Source: Selaginella moellendorffii (lineage: Eukaryota > Streptophyta > Lycopodiopsida > Selaginellales > Selaginellaceae). Taken from it: a DNA stretch of 64,000 nt. Where the stretch lies: NCBI RefSeq assembly GCF_000143415.4, contig NW_003314265.1, positions 2,215,451 to 2,279,450 on the forward strand, read 5' to 3'. Positions within the stretch are counted from its first letter, which is position 1; the number at the start of each line of letters is the position of its first letter. Made by a program: the position numbers and the translations under genes. This document shows positions 14,242 through 27,152 of the stretch, one piece after another. Under the pieces are notes generated by a model. The model was not told where the DNA came from. It made no database searches and worked only from the letters and a program-made list of their open reading frames with translations.

Positions 14242-15960
14242 GGTATGACTCCACTGTATAATGTATAGATTCGCTCCGCGCAGGTTTTTAAATACGACAC
14301 CGTGTACTGCCTTTCGTGGAAACGCTTTGGATGGACAAGTCACGTCTTTGTTGGTTCTTACGTGCTTTTTTTTAAGGAGATTGTTTTTACGTGGAACATA
14401 CCTCAAGACAGACAGCCACCGGTTTTCGCGCTTTAGCCTGCGTGGATATCTGGTATGGAATTTCCTGTTTAGCTTTGCTTGGGATGCTTCTCTCGCCACT
14501 GACTTTTGTATGATTGAGAAGAATTTTCCCAGGACGAAGTAAACCTTTGCCAACGAAGCCGGTTTTTAAGCTTTTCTCGCATTTCTTTTCGGTTCTAATC
14601 AGACGCACAGGAGGTGATATGACACTGGCCGGGAGCCTTGTTTGTTTATGAATTTATCCACAGGACCTCAGGAATCGCGAGCACATGATTGGAACGTGAA
14701 TTCGGGGGCCCGACTTCAGTCCCACAGTGATCATCACAAGTGCTGCCACTGCGCTGCCGCCCGCCCCGTTGCGTCTGAAACATCAAAGTGGCACTGCTTC
14801 CTTCGGCCCAAGCTCTGATATTCCAAGTACGTGATGTGGCTTCTGGAGAAGGTCTTCTATTATCATGCCTTGGTGCTTCCACTGTTGCAAGGTACTCTTT
14901 GCTTTTCCAAGGTTTTATTCTATTCGGGAATGTTTTAAAGCTTGTGTTTCTCTCCTGTTCGTCGCAGGGTTTGTAGGTGACGCTAAAGCCATACACGATT
15001 AATCGGTGGGTTTGGTTTGGTTGCGTTTGGTTCCGTCGCTTTCACCACCAAACTTTTGCATCAGACCGGCGCATTGGATCCAGAGAAAGGGTCTTATCCA
15101 TGGAAAGGGGTGATGAGAGACTGGAACTAGTCTGGAGGACGACAGACAGGGAAAGCGAAAAAAAAAAGGCGAGAGAGAGAGAGAGAGAGGAAAAAAAAAG
15201 AGAGAGGAAAAAGGGCAAAGAATGTTACTTTTTTGCTTTTTATATCAAGCGTTTAAGCTGCTCGTCTTTAATCTCCTACACACGGGGATCTCGATCGACT
15301 CTCCAGCTAAAGTAAGAGGAAGAGGTAGCGAGCGAGGGATATTCGCTGCCGGTTTGGCAGGAGATTCCTTCCTTTCTCCCGCCGTGTTGTGACTCGTGTC
15401 AGCGTCTACGCGCATACAAACCGGTAAAACGACCGTGGGTTTGGCCGCATATTCCGTGTGGAGCCCCATCGGCGCCGTCCGCGTGGCAGCGCGGCGAGCC
15501 CTGGCCGTTGGCAGCCCCCCGCCGCGAGTTTAAAACGCCGTCAGTTTGCGTCCGCCGTCTGGCATTGTTCCATTCGTGCGTTTGTGTGTGTGCGTTTTGC
15601 GGCATACCGCGTCGGCCGGCTGCGGTGTGTGTGGAGTGTCCGCCTTTTTTGACGAGCATGGCGTGCATTGCCCTGCGCCTTTCCCTTGCCCCTAGTCTTC
15701 CTAGGTAAAAAATATTTCCCTTTCTCTCCCGGTCATTCTTGCTCTTGCCGCTTGGATGCGCGCCTCCGACGCAAGCATCGGTTAGGTTTCTTTCGGCGAT
15801 GCGTGGCTCGGCGGCGAGAAGCAGGCGCTGGCGCCGAGAAATCTGGCGGCGCGTCCAGGTAACCGATTCGTCAGCTGGATCGCGCTCGCGAGGGGAAATT
15901 TTGGGGGGATTGCCGCGGCGCCGTCGGGGAATCGAGCGATGAATTGGTGCTAGCGGGATT
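14242..15960. other. Long intergenic region / upstream region of the JmjC gene
   Basis: About 1.7 kb without a supported gene. Visible are two purine tracts ((GA)n near 15172-15187 and A/G-rich sequence to 15220) and GC-rich sequence from about 15440 to 15960 that probably contains the promoter and 5' untranslated exon(s) of the demethylase gene. Open frames of 60-196 codons across 15.4-16.0 kb are arginine-rich products of GC-rich DNA and lack family features. Confidence 0.45.
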
Positions 15961-19350
<3,390 letters not shown>

Positions 19351-19503
19351 CACGGGATGATTTTAACCATTCTTTTGGCCAGGTGATCATCGGTCGATTG
19401 CTTATCCTCGCAAGGTGCGTCTGTACAAATTCATTGTTTGGTTGATCACCACTTAGCTTGTTTGGAAGTTCCTGTTTAGCTTCTAGCTAGCATTTCATTC
19501 TTT

Positions 19504-19526
19504 CGGCCTCAACTGCATTGAGGCCG
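19504..19526. other. Perfect 9-bp hairpin between convergent genes
   Basis: CGGCCTCAA and TTGAGGCCG flank a 5-base loop. It lies between the stop codons of the convergent JmjC and PPR genes (19350 and 19656), in a ~300-bp gap that otherwise shows nothing. It may be a 3'-end or boundary structure; function unknown. Confidence 0.5.
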
Positions 19527-19655
19527 GCGGGGCGCGCGAACAAGGAAAAAGCTTGATCCCGCGCCGCGATTGTTTTTCTTTTCGCAACTAATCTCAAACT
19601 GGTACACTATTCTTTCGATTCTTTAATGATGCGCTTTTTTCTGGTGTTCTTCCAG

Positions 19656-22055
19656 TTAGGAAGAACTCTTGTCCGTGTAAAGCCTGAGCTCGCTGGCCAG
19701 CTCGTCGGCCTTTTGGATCATCCCGGCCCGGCAGTAGGCAGAGACGACAGCGTCACAGGTCCCAGGCCCCGGCGTGTGGCCATACTTGATCATCTCCTCG
19801 AGAAGCTCGTGAGCCTGCTGAGGCTGGTGGGCCTTGCACAGCGCAAAGACAACCGTGGCAAAGGTGGCAGCCGCAGGGACATATCCTCTCTGGATCATCT
19901 CCTCGTAGAACTGGACCGCGTCGTCCGTCCGCCCGTCCCGGCACAGCGCGTCGAGAATGATAGCGTACATGGCGACGCTGGTCGGGCAGGGGCCGCCTTC
20001 CGAGTTGAGCTGGTCCAGGTACTGGAGCGCCTGATCCGTCCTCCCGGCCCGGCAGCAGCCAGCGACGAGGATGTTGTAAGTCACGGTGTTGGGGACGAAG
20101 CCGCGGCTCCGAAAGTCCGCCACCAGCTCCTCGGCCTTGCGCACCTGGTTGGCCTTGCAGTAGCCGTCGACGACGCAGTTGTACGTGTAGATGGTCGGCG
20201 GGCAGCCCCGGCGGGTGATCTCCTCGAGCAGCTCTAGCGCGTCCTCCATCCGGCCCTCGCCGCACAGGCCGTCCACCAGGCTCGTAAAGGTGACGACGTC
20301 GGGGCTGAGCTTGTTGGCAACCATCTGCTGGAAGAGCTCGTAAGCGTCGTCCAGGCGGCCCATCTTGCAGAAGGCGGACATGAGCGTGGTGTAAGTTACC
20401 ACGTCCGGCGCGCACTTGTCGTCCACCATCTTCCCGAGCAGCCGGATCGCCTCGTCCATGTCCCCGGCCCGGCAGTAGCCCCCGATGAGCGAGTTGTAGG
20501 TGATGGCGGTCGGCGCGCAGCTCATCTCCTCGAAGATGTCCACGGCGTCGCGCAGCCGGCCCGCCTTGCAGAGACCATCGATGACGGTGGAGTACGTGAC
20601 GATGTCCGGGGTGAAGCCGCGGCGGGTGACTTCGCCCAGCAGCTCCAGGCCGCGGCCGACGTCGCGCGACTTGCAGAAGCCGCCGATGAGCGCCGTGTAG
20701 GTGATGATGTCCGGGTGGCAGCCCTCCGCCACCATTTGCTCCATGAAGCCGTGCGCCTCGTCGACCCTCCTGGCGCGGCAGAAGCCGGTGATGATGCTGT
20801 TGTAAGTCACCACCGTCGGCGCGCAGCCGCGCTCCGCCATCGTCTCCACCAGCGCCACCGCCTCGTCCAGCCGCTCGCACTTGCACAGCCCGTCCACCAG
20901 CGCCGAGTACGTGATCGCGTTCGCCGCCATGCCGCGGTGGAGCATCTCCTCGACGAGCTCCCGCGCGTCGTCGACGCGGTCACCCAGGCACAGCGACTGC
21001 ACGACGACGGTGAGCGTGGTGTTGTCCGGGACGTGCCGCGCGGACACCATCTCCTGCAGCACCTGGACGGCGTCGCGCAGCCGGCGCGCCTTGGACAGCC
21101 CGTGGACGAGCTTGGTGTACGTGAGGAAGTCCGGGGGGTGGGCGTCGTTCATCTGGCGGTACACACCCAGCGCGTGGCGGAGGCGCCCCGCGCGGCACAG
21201 CCCGCCGATGACGACGTTGTGGAGGAGCGTCCCCGGGTTCATGCCGCGCGACTTCATGTCGAGCAGCAGCCCCATGGCCTCGTCCAGGAGCCGGGCCTTG
21301 CACAGCGGGTGGATGAGGTTGTAGTACGTGGTGTGGTTGACGGCGCCCAGCTCCGCCATCTTGTCGAAGAGCGCCATGGCGGTGGTGGTGTCGCGGGCGT
21401 CGCACAGCTCGGCGAGGATGGTGTTGAGCTCGACCGGGTCCGGGGAGAGGCCGCGGTCGCGGATCTCGTCCAGGAGGAGGGGACCGAGGTGGCGGAGCTT
21501 GGCCGAGGCGTGGAGGCCGCGGAGCACGACCGCGAAGGTGGAGGAGTCGGAGGGGTAGCCGGCGTCGAGCATGGCGAGGAAGAGGCGGAGGGCCTCGTGC
21601 TCGGCGCCGCTGGAGGCGAGCAGGAGCTTGAGCAGCGCGTTGTAGGTGTGCTCGTTGTGATCGAATCGGTCGCCGGCCCAGTGGAAGAATGCCACGGCTT
21701 GGTTCACGCCCGGGAGGGACTCGACGACGCTGGCCACCATCGCCGCCGTGAGCTTCTTCTTCTTCTTCTTCTCGTCCTCCTTCCATCGCTTGTCGAGGGC
21801 GCTGGCGCGCTCCTCGCTGCTGGAGCTCGAGAAGATCGCGACCAGATCGTCGAGATCGGTGGAGGACGATGTGGAAGAGGAGGCGTCCTTGCCGTTGTTC
21901 TTGAGCCAGGCGAGGATCCTGCTATCGACAATCGGCGGCGGGTCTGGATTGTTGCTTACCTCGAGCTTGAGTGTGCTCCCAGAGGAGCGCTTGCGCCAGG
22001 AGGAGGAGGGAGATGGGATGGACGTAATGGAGGCGCGCACCAGTGCCGCAGCCAT
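19656..22055 (-). CDS. P-class pentatricopeptide repeat protein, intronless
   Basis: 799 codons in one exon. Residues 1-70 are Ser/Arg/Pro rich and fit an organelle transit peptide. From about residue 140 to the end there are roughly 18 tandem 35-residue PPR motifs; examples of the repeat consensus are TYSALVDGLCKCERLDEAV, TYNSIITGFCRARRVDEA and TYTTLMSAFCKMGRLDDA. No E, DYW or SMR domain follows, so it is P-class. Such proteins bind organelle RNA in a base-by-base code and stabilise, splice or promote translation of specific transcripts; the target cannot be read here. The coding region is far more GC-rich than its neighbours, mostly at third codon positions, which produces long antisense open frames. 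Confidence 0.95.
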   Translation of the reverse strand: MAAALVRASITSIPSPSSSWRKRSSGSTLKLEVSNNPDPPPIVDSRILAWLKNNGKDASSSTSSSTDLDDLVAIFSSSSSEERASALDKRWKEDEKKKKKKLTAAMVASVVESLPGVNQAVAFFHWAGDRFDHNEHTYNALLKLLLASSGAEHEALRLFLAMLDAGYPSDSSTFAVVLRGLHASAKLRHLGPLLLDEIRDRGLSPDPVELNTILAELCDARDTTTAMALFDKMAELGAVNHTTYYNLIHPLCKARLLDEAMGLLLDMKSRGMNPGTLLHNVVIGGLCRAGRLRHALGVYRQMNDAHPPDFLTYTKLVHGLSKARRLRDAVQVLQEMVSARHVPDNTTLTVVVQSLCLGDRVDDARELVEEMLHRGMAANAITYSALVDGLCKCERLDEAVALVETMAERGCAPTVVTYNSIITGFCRARRVDEAHGFMEQMVAEGCHPDIITYTALIGGFCKSRDVGRGLELLGEVTRRGFTPDIVTYSTVIDGLCKAGRLRDAVDIFEEMSCAPTAITYNSLIGGYCRAGDMDEAIRLLGKMVDDKCAPDVVTYTTLMSAFCKMGRLDDAYELFQQMVANKLSPDVVTFTSLVDGLCGEGRMEDALELLEEITRRGCPPTIYTYNCVVDGYCKANQVRKAEELVADFRSRGFVPNTVTYNILVAGCCRAGRTDQALQYLDQLNSEGGPCPTSVAMYAIILDALCRDGRTDDAVQFYEEMIQRGYVPAAATFATVVFALCKAHQPQQAHELLEEMIKYGHTPGPGTCDAVVSAYCRAGMIQKADELASELRLYTDKSSS

Positions 22056-22098
22056 GCATTCTAGATAAACCCTAAAAACGTGGAGGCAAAAAAGGAAT

Positions 22099-22170
22099 TG
22101 CGTCAGCCGGGAGTCGAACCCGGGTCTATTGCTTGGAAGGCAATCATCCTAACCGTTGGACTACTGACGC
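22099..22170 (-). tRNA. tRNA-Gly (anticodon TCC), copy 1
   Basis: 72-base cloverleaf: acceptor GCGTCAG/CTGACGC, anticodon stem TTGCC/GGCAA with loop TTCCAAG-type giving TCC, T arm with GTTCGACTC, discriminator A. It differs from copy 2 by one base in the arm before the anticodon stem (GATG versus GATA). All promoter boxes are intact. Confidence 0.94.
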
Positions 22171-22255
22171 ATTAACATTCTTGCTTAGCTTAAAATGATA
22201 CTAAGCTAAACTAGAACCACGCACACGTAAACAAAAGGTTTTAGACTAAAAGGAT

Positions 22256-22327
22256 TGCGTCAGCCGGGAGTCGAACCCGGGTCTATTGCTTGGAAGGCAA
22301 TTATCCTAACCGTTGGACTACTGACGC
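22256..22327 (-). tRNA. tRNA-Gly (anticodon TCC), copy 2
   Basis: Same cloverleaf as copy 1 with fully Watson-Crick acceptor and T stems; anticodon TCC. It lies 85 bp from copy 1 in the same orientation and within the left arm of the palindrome. Confidence 0.94.
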
Positions 22328-22572
22328 ATTAATAATCTTGCTTAGATTAAAATGATACTAAGCTGGAAAACAAAAAACATCTTAGACAAAAGGTTAGCCG
22401 GATAAACCCTAAACAAAAGGAATTGTCGGGATGCCCTTCAACAAAAAGGATGTGTTGATCCTGACAATTCCTTTTGTTTAGGATTTATCTGGCTAACCTT
22501 TTTGTCTAAGATAATCATATTGTTTTTTGTTTTCCAGCTTAGTATCATTTTAATCTAAGCAAGATTATTAAT

Positions 22573-22644
22573 GCGTCAGTAGTCCAACGGTTAGGATAAT
22601 TGCCTTCCAAGCAATAGACCCGGGTTCGACTCCTGGCTGATGCA
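22573..22644 (+). tRNA. tRNA-Gly (anticodon TCC), copy 3, inverted and slightly diverged
   Basis: Opposite orientation to copies 1 and 2. Two C-to-T changes, one in the T stem (CCTGG) and one in the acceptor 3' strand (CTGATGC), each turn a G-C pair into a G-U pair, so the fold survives. Anticodon TCC and both promoter boxes are kept. It may be functional, but it is the most diverged copy. Confidence 0.88.
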
Positions 22645-22842
22645 ATCCTTTTAGTCTAAAACTTTTTGTTTACGTGCTCGCATCATGGTGTCACTGTGCG
22701 AGCTAAAGTATGTAATTGGTTCTAGTTTAACTTAGTATCATTTAGTAGCTTAAAACGATATTAAGCTGTTGATTTGATAGACACTAATTAGCTGTCATAA
22801 AAGCTGTTAAATAGGTCTTCTCCAGATTTAGGGTTCGTGGAG

Positions 22843-23475
22843 ATGGAGGGAAAGAAACCTTTGCTGGTGTTGGATATGGATGGCACTCTCATCACCTCTT
22901 GCAACATCAAGAGCCCGGTATGCAAAGATCCCAAATTCAAGCACGATTTCGCGCTTAAGATTCCCCACTCTCCACGATACACGGAGGAGCTCCTCGTCAC
23001 CAAGCGCCCAGGGCTGGACAAATTCCTGCGTGATCTATCTTCACACTTCCACATCATCGTCTTCAGCCACTCCCCGTTGATCGTCGTGAACAAGGTCTTC
23101 GACGTGATCGATCCATCGAAAGAGCTGGTGTCGCACAGGATTGGATACGATTCGTGCCCGAAGAACATCAAGAACCTGGAGCCGGGGATTCTTGGGCTTG
23201 CCGAGGTCGATCTCAAGAGGACGATCTGGATTGACGACTCTCCTCTGCCGTTTAGTGGGTATCCGGGGAATGGGATCGTTGTTCCTCACTTTGGGGCGGG
23301 AGATCACCGGAGGGATCGAGTGCTCATCGATTTGGTCCCGGTTCTAGTCGCGATGTCCACTGTGGAGGACGTGAGAGAGTCGATTGCGTTGTACAAGGCT
23401 AGGAAATGGTGGCACCCATGGTCGGATGCCGCGAAGAATTGGTTGGATTCTCTTCTTGGATGGTTTTCTCGATAG
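22843..23475 (+). CDS. FCP1/NIF-type HAD phosphatase (CTD small phosphatase / Tim50-like fold)
   Basis: Single-exon gene of 210 codons, starting at the first true ATG (a GTG lies two codons upstream). HAD motif I is LLVLDMDGTL near residues 8-17, with the two catalytic aspartates. The NIF-type VTKRPGLDKFLRDLS follows, then FHIIVFSHSP (motif II region) and WIDDSPLPFSGYPGNGIVV (motif III/IV with paired Asp). This is the FCP1 homology domain found in Ser/Thr phosphatases of the RNA polymerase II CTD family and in Tim50. No BRCT, signal or membrane segment is obvious, so the substrate is open. It ends 67 bp before the POP5 start on the same strand. Confidence 0.88.
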   Translation: MEGKKPLLVLDMDGTLITSCNIKSPVCKDPKFKHDFALKIPHSPRYTEELLVTKRPGLDKFLRDLSSHFHIIVFSHSPLIVVNKVFDVIDPSKELVSHRIGYDSCPKNIKNLEPGILGLAEVDLKRTIWIDDSPLPFSGYPGNGIVVPHFGAGDHRRDRVLIDLVPVLVAMSTVEDVRESIALYKARKWWHPWSDAAKNWLDSLLGWFSR

Positions 23476-23542
23476 GCAATAAGAAACATTCTAATGTTCT
23501 TCATAGAATCATAGTTTAGGGTTTTTCTAGGGTTTTCGGGAG

Positions 23543-24089
23543 ATGGTTGCAGGCAAGCTGCGCTACCTGGTGCTGGAGCTTCTAATCGACGCCGCCAGGA
23601 AGAAGCAGCATCGCTTCGCGCAGAAGCACGTCTTTGGAGCGATCAAGAAGAGCGTGCAAGACAATTTTGGCCTCTACGGCGCTGCCATTTGCGCCAATTA
23701 CCTCCAAGGTACTCGCTCATGGATCTATCTTTCGTGTAACTCCTTATTCTTTGGCGGCAGTGAAGTATTTCAATCCTGTCACGAACATCGTCGTGGTTCG
23801 ATGCAGCCGCCAGGAGTACACCAAGATTTGGAGCTCCATAACTTTCATACGTGCCATCGAGAACATTCCAACGCTCTTTAATCTCCTCATTCTATCTGGT
23901 AAGAGCTTCACTTCGTTCTAGTAGCGCTCTAACGGAGCTCCAGGAAGCACGAGAGCTTGCCGGAAGAAACTCGAGCAAGTGGAAGCTGATCGCTTGGAGC
24001 TCCTCGAGAAAACACCGGGATTGAATCTCTCGCCAGAAGAAATCAAGGAAGCCCAAGCTTACACCAAGCGAAATGTATCTCTGGAATAG
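23543..24089 (+). CDS. POP5: POP5 subunit of RNase P / RNase MRP
   Basis: Three exons. Begins MVAGKLRYLVLELLIDAARK, the conserved POP5 start; continues with KHVFGAIKKSVQDNFGLYGA, then YFNPVTNIVVVRCSR and FIRAIENIPTLFNLLILSGSTR, the core of the Rpp14/Pop5 fold. The last exon is a lysine/glutamate-rich helix (ACRKKLEQVEADRLELLEK) ending in NVSLE and TAG. POP5 is a protein subunit of the ribonucleoprotein enzymes that trim the 5' ends of pre-tRNA and process pre-rRNA. About 150 residues in all, as usual. Its nearness to the tRNA-Gly cluster is probably chance. Confidence 0.93.
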
Positions 24090-24169
24090 GAGTTTCGGAA
24101 CAAATCTCTCGAGGTAGTTCACCTTTTATTGCGAGAACTTGCAAATCAATCTTTCCTGGAGTTTACTCG

Positions 24170-26919
24170 TCACTTGGATGCCACAGTTATAAACACTCGG
24201 GCAGAGTGTCCTCTATCTCCAACCAGCATAAGTTGGCCAAAAACGTAGTCCGCGAGGAGCTTTCCATCCGTGAGGCCGAGGCGGAGCTCGAATGACGCTT
24301 CCTGATGCGGTCCAAGAGTGAAAGTAGCCGGCACGATGTCCGCCGTGACGTTTTCGGGCCGGACCAGCGCAGCAGTGTACGTTTCCGCGACGTCGCTCAC
24401 GCTGGAAACTCTTCTCTGGACGACAACGTTTCCTTTCAAGCTGGAGACGGTGATGGAGGGCGAGTTGAGATTATAGGCGGCGTCCATAGCTATGGAGCAA
24501 TCGGAGTGCGTTGCCTGCTTGACTGCATCTTTCCAGGCCTGCGTAGTGTTGAGCGAGCACATGAAGCTCACATAGTCTTGATAACCTGACCATCACTTGA
24601 AGGATCAATGAGAAGAACTTAGAAGTTTTCTACTCTCTTTACCTGCGTCAAAGACAATGCCGGGATCCAGTGCTGCTGATACATTAACAAATCCGGCTCC
24701 AAAGTCGAAAGGTGTTCCAATCACCAGGTGATCAGTGACGGCCTGGATGATACCACCTTTGGAGTCTACGACCGAAGCAGTAGTCATTATGGACGAAGAA
24801 ATCATGGCCGGAGTCCAGCTCGGGTGCTTTTGCTTGATCAGCGCCGCGACGCCAGCAATGTGAGGAGCTGCCATGCTTGTTCCCGAGCAGAGCACAAACT
24901 TAGAGCCTGGAAAAACAAGACTTAGAGAAACTGGAAACTGAAAATGGCACTTCTACCTGTTTCCACGGGTGCTGATGGAGACCATGCTCCCCATATCCCT
25001 TCACCAGGAGCAAGAATGTTTGGCTTGAGGACATCGACGGGTTCTCCCTTGTTGTTCAAGAGATTAGGCCCGCGAGACGAATATGGAGTGACAATCGGGA
25101 CGGTCCTGTTGTATTCGACGGAGTTCTTATTGATCCTAGCAACAGCTTTTTTGGTCTGAGGAGTAGTAATCCAGAAACTCCTGAAATAAGAACACGTTAG
25201 TAATTCTGGGGTCGAAGAAAGCGTTTGCTCACCGAGCTAGCATTAACAGTGTTGATGACGAGCCCCGGAATTGGCAGAGAATATAGGGATGTCATGTATC
25301 CATCGTAAAGGGACGACGGATCCAGCAGCATTGCGAATCCGGCAGCACTCAGGTTCTTCGCTGCGTGCGCAACACTGAGAACGTTTGGAATGCTGATGCT
25401 GTCGAGGGAGCTGTATTGGCAGACAAAAATTGTACCGCGAACTAGAGACCGGTTAAATCGAGAAGAATCGACGCATCTCTTTTCCGAATAGTTGCTTCCA
25501 ACATACGAGTCCTCCGCCATGAGAATCGGGTAGCTCTTACGTTGAGGAGTCGGACCTGTATCTATATGTTAGCAAAGAAACGTAACCATTAACATGGCCA
25601 TACTTACGTGATAATCCTTGACCATCAATTGTCTTCCCGTTTCCAAGCTGCACTGACGCCTTGTAGTGCCGTCCAGTGTTGCCAGCGGCCACAGTCATCA
25701 CCCACGGGCTAAAGCTCCTGACTGAACCCTTGGCCGGGCCCAAATTCCCGGCGGACTGTACCACATAAACTCCAGCGTGAACAGCAGAGAGCAGCGCTTG
25801 CTCAAACGGGTCCATAAAAACGGAAGTCGCATCAGTTACATTTTCCGAGCCCAGTGACAGGTTCAGTATATCAACTCCGTCTCGAACAGCCTGCATAGTG
25901 TTATAAAAAGGGAGACTTGCCCTTCATACCTGTTCAATGGCTGCAATTATATCTGAAACATATCCGTTCTCACCAAAAACTGCTTTGTACACTGCAATCC
26001 GTGCACGAGGTGCCATTCCGCTCGCAAGTCCGTAGTTGACACCATCGACCACCACCGGAACGCCGCTGTTGCCACCAGCAGTTGACGCTACATGGCTGCG
26101 AGATTATATCAAGTTAGAGAACTGGAAAGTTTCTGAAGTTAATACTGCACCTTCCATGTCCGTCAGCATCGAACGCTGTGCCATCTCCATTGGAGTAGCC
26201 CACAGACTTTCCGAACAACTGAGCTCCAATTACTTTCCCGTTGCAAGCACTCGCCGGAAAACCATGGCCGGACACACATTTTCCCTTGTAGTGCGGAACT
26301 GGACGGAAAGGCTTCTTCGAGTTCCCCGCGAAGCTTGGGTGATCGGGGTTGATGCCCGTGTCGACAATGCCAATGACAATTCCTTCACCAGCATGTTTTA
26401 GGCCGCCAAGTTGTGGCCACGCACCGTGTTGGAGGTCCAAAAGCTTTGGAGTGTACGTTGTCACTGCTCGCATGATTCTTTCTTTGGTGACGAGCTTCAC
26501 ACCCTGGGTGGATTTGAGCTTAGCTGCCTGTAACAGGATTGAATTTGTCAAGAATCCGCATATGATCCATTCTCTTCTTACTTGTTCCTCCGTGATATCC
26601 ACAGCAAATCCATGAAGCAGATGGCTGTAACTGTATAGTTTCGTGTACGATTCCTCCCCGAAAGTGGACGCAAGTAGAAAATCATGTTGAGCGGTTAAGT
26701 ATGAGGAATAAATCTGGACTTGATCACTGCACAAAGGAACAAAACTCGTAAACCTGCTTTATCACTTTAAGAAATTGAGAACCTTGAGCTATCGATTTTG
26801 GTTGTTGCCTTGTTATGAACAACAGGCTCACCGTCTAACAACGCAATGTAAACTTCGGCATGTACGAGTAGGATGGACGAGGCAGAAACCAGAAGCCATA
26901 TCCACAGACTGGCATCCAT
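24170..26919 (-). CDS. Subtilisin-like serine protease, SBT2 type
   Basis: Secreted S8 protease in about ten exons. A signal peptide starts MDASLWIWLLVSASSILLV; an I9 inhibitor propeptide follows (SYSHLLHGFAVDITEEQ). Catalytic Asp is in GIVDTGINPDHPSF, His in DADGHGHVA across a splice junction, the oxyanion Asn in YVVQSAGNLGPA, and Ser in CSGTSMAAPHIAGVAALIKQ. A protease-associated (PA) domain sits between His and Ser, and a fibronectin-like C-terminal domain ends with ARVFITVASK. All catalytic residues are present. The I9 motif and the short loop after Asp match the plant SBT2 clade (for example Arabidopsis SLP3). The first exon was chosen for its signal peptide and its in-frame joint to the propeptide exon. 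It is convergent with POP5, 80 bp between stop codons. Confidence 0.92.
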
Positions 26920-27152
26920 ATAATCTGGACCAAACTCATTTCTTGAGTCTCTTACATTTAATTTGCGCTCCCGACGGAATTCGCAAGGAAATAGCTTTTG
27001 TATTCAAGTGAAAAAGTCCACGTAGTGGCGTAGAGTTACATTTCATTGTCTGAAAAAAATGCGAGCACTGTTAGAACAAAAGTTGCCAGTGACGGCCACC
27101 TACAGTATCGGTGTTGATTTACTTTCAAAGGAAGAAAGAATAGTAAATGGAG

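Larger units (their letters stand above)
22186..22752. repeat. Large imperfect palindrome carrying two inverted tRNA-Gly genes
   Basis: Left arm about 22186-22431 and right arm about 22455-22752 are reverse complements. They share the tRNA-Gly gene, the flank ATTAATAATCTTGCTTAG and the inner block around AGGTTAGCCGG. The centre (about 22432-22454) is a short spacer. The right arm has one extra insert of ~40 bp after TTTACGTG. The outer flank of copy 1 also matches the unit, so three units exist: two direct and one inverted. Confidence 0.85.

Noticed and set aside
19753-20886. 377-codon minus-strand frame overlapping the PPR gene in another frame
   Set aside because: Arg/Gly/Pro-rich shift of the PPR repeats; the 799-codon frame is the real one.
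20715-22064. 449-codon plus-strand open frame, with 203-codon and other long frames, across the PPR gene
   Set aside because: Antisense to the PPR repeats; composition (His, Arg, Val, Ala rich) mirrors GC-rich codons. No family motif.
22099-22644. tRNA-Gly cluster considered as a tRNA-derived SINE
   Set aside because: The tRNAs are complete with intact stems and lack a SINE body or poly-A/T tail; direct plus inverted duplication explains them.
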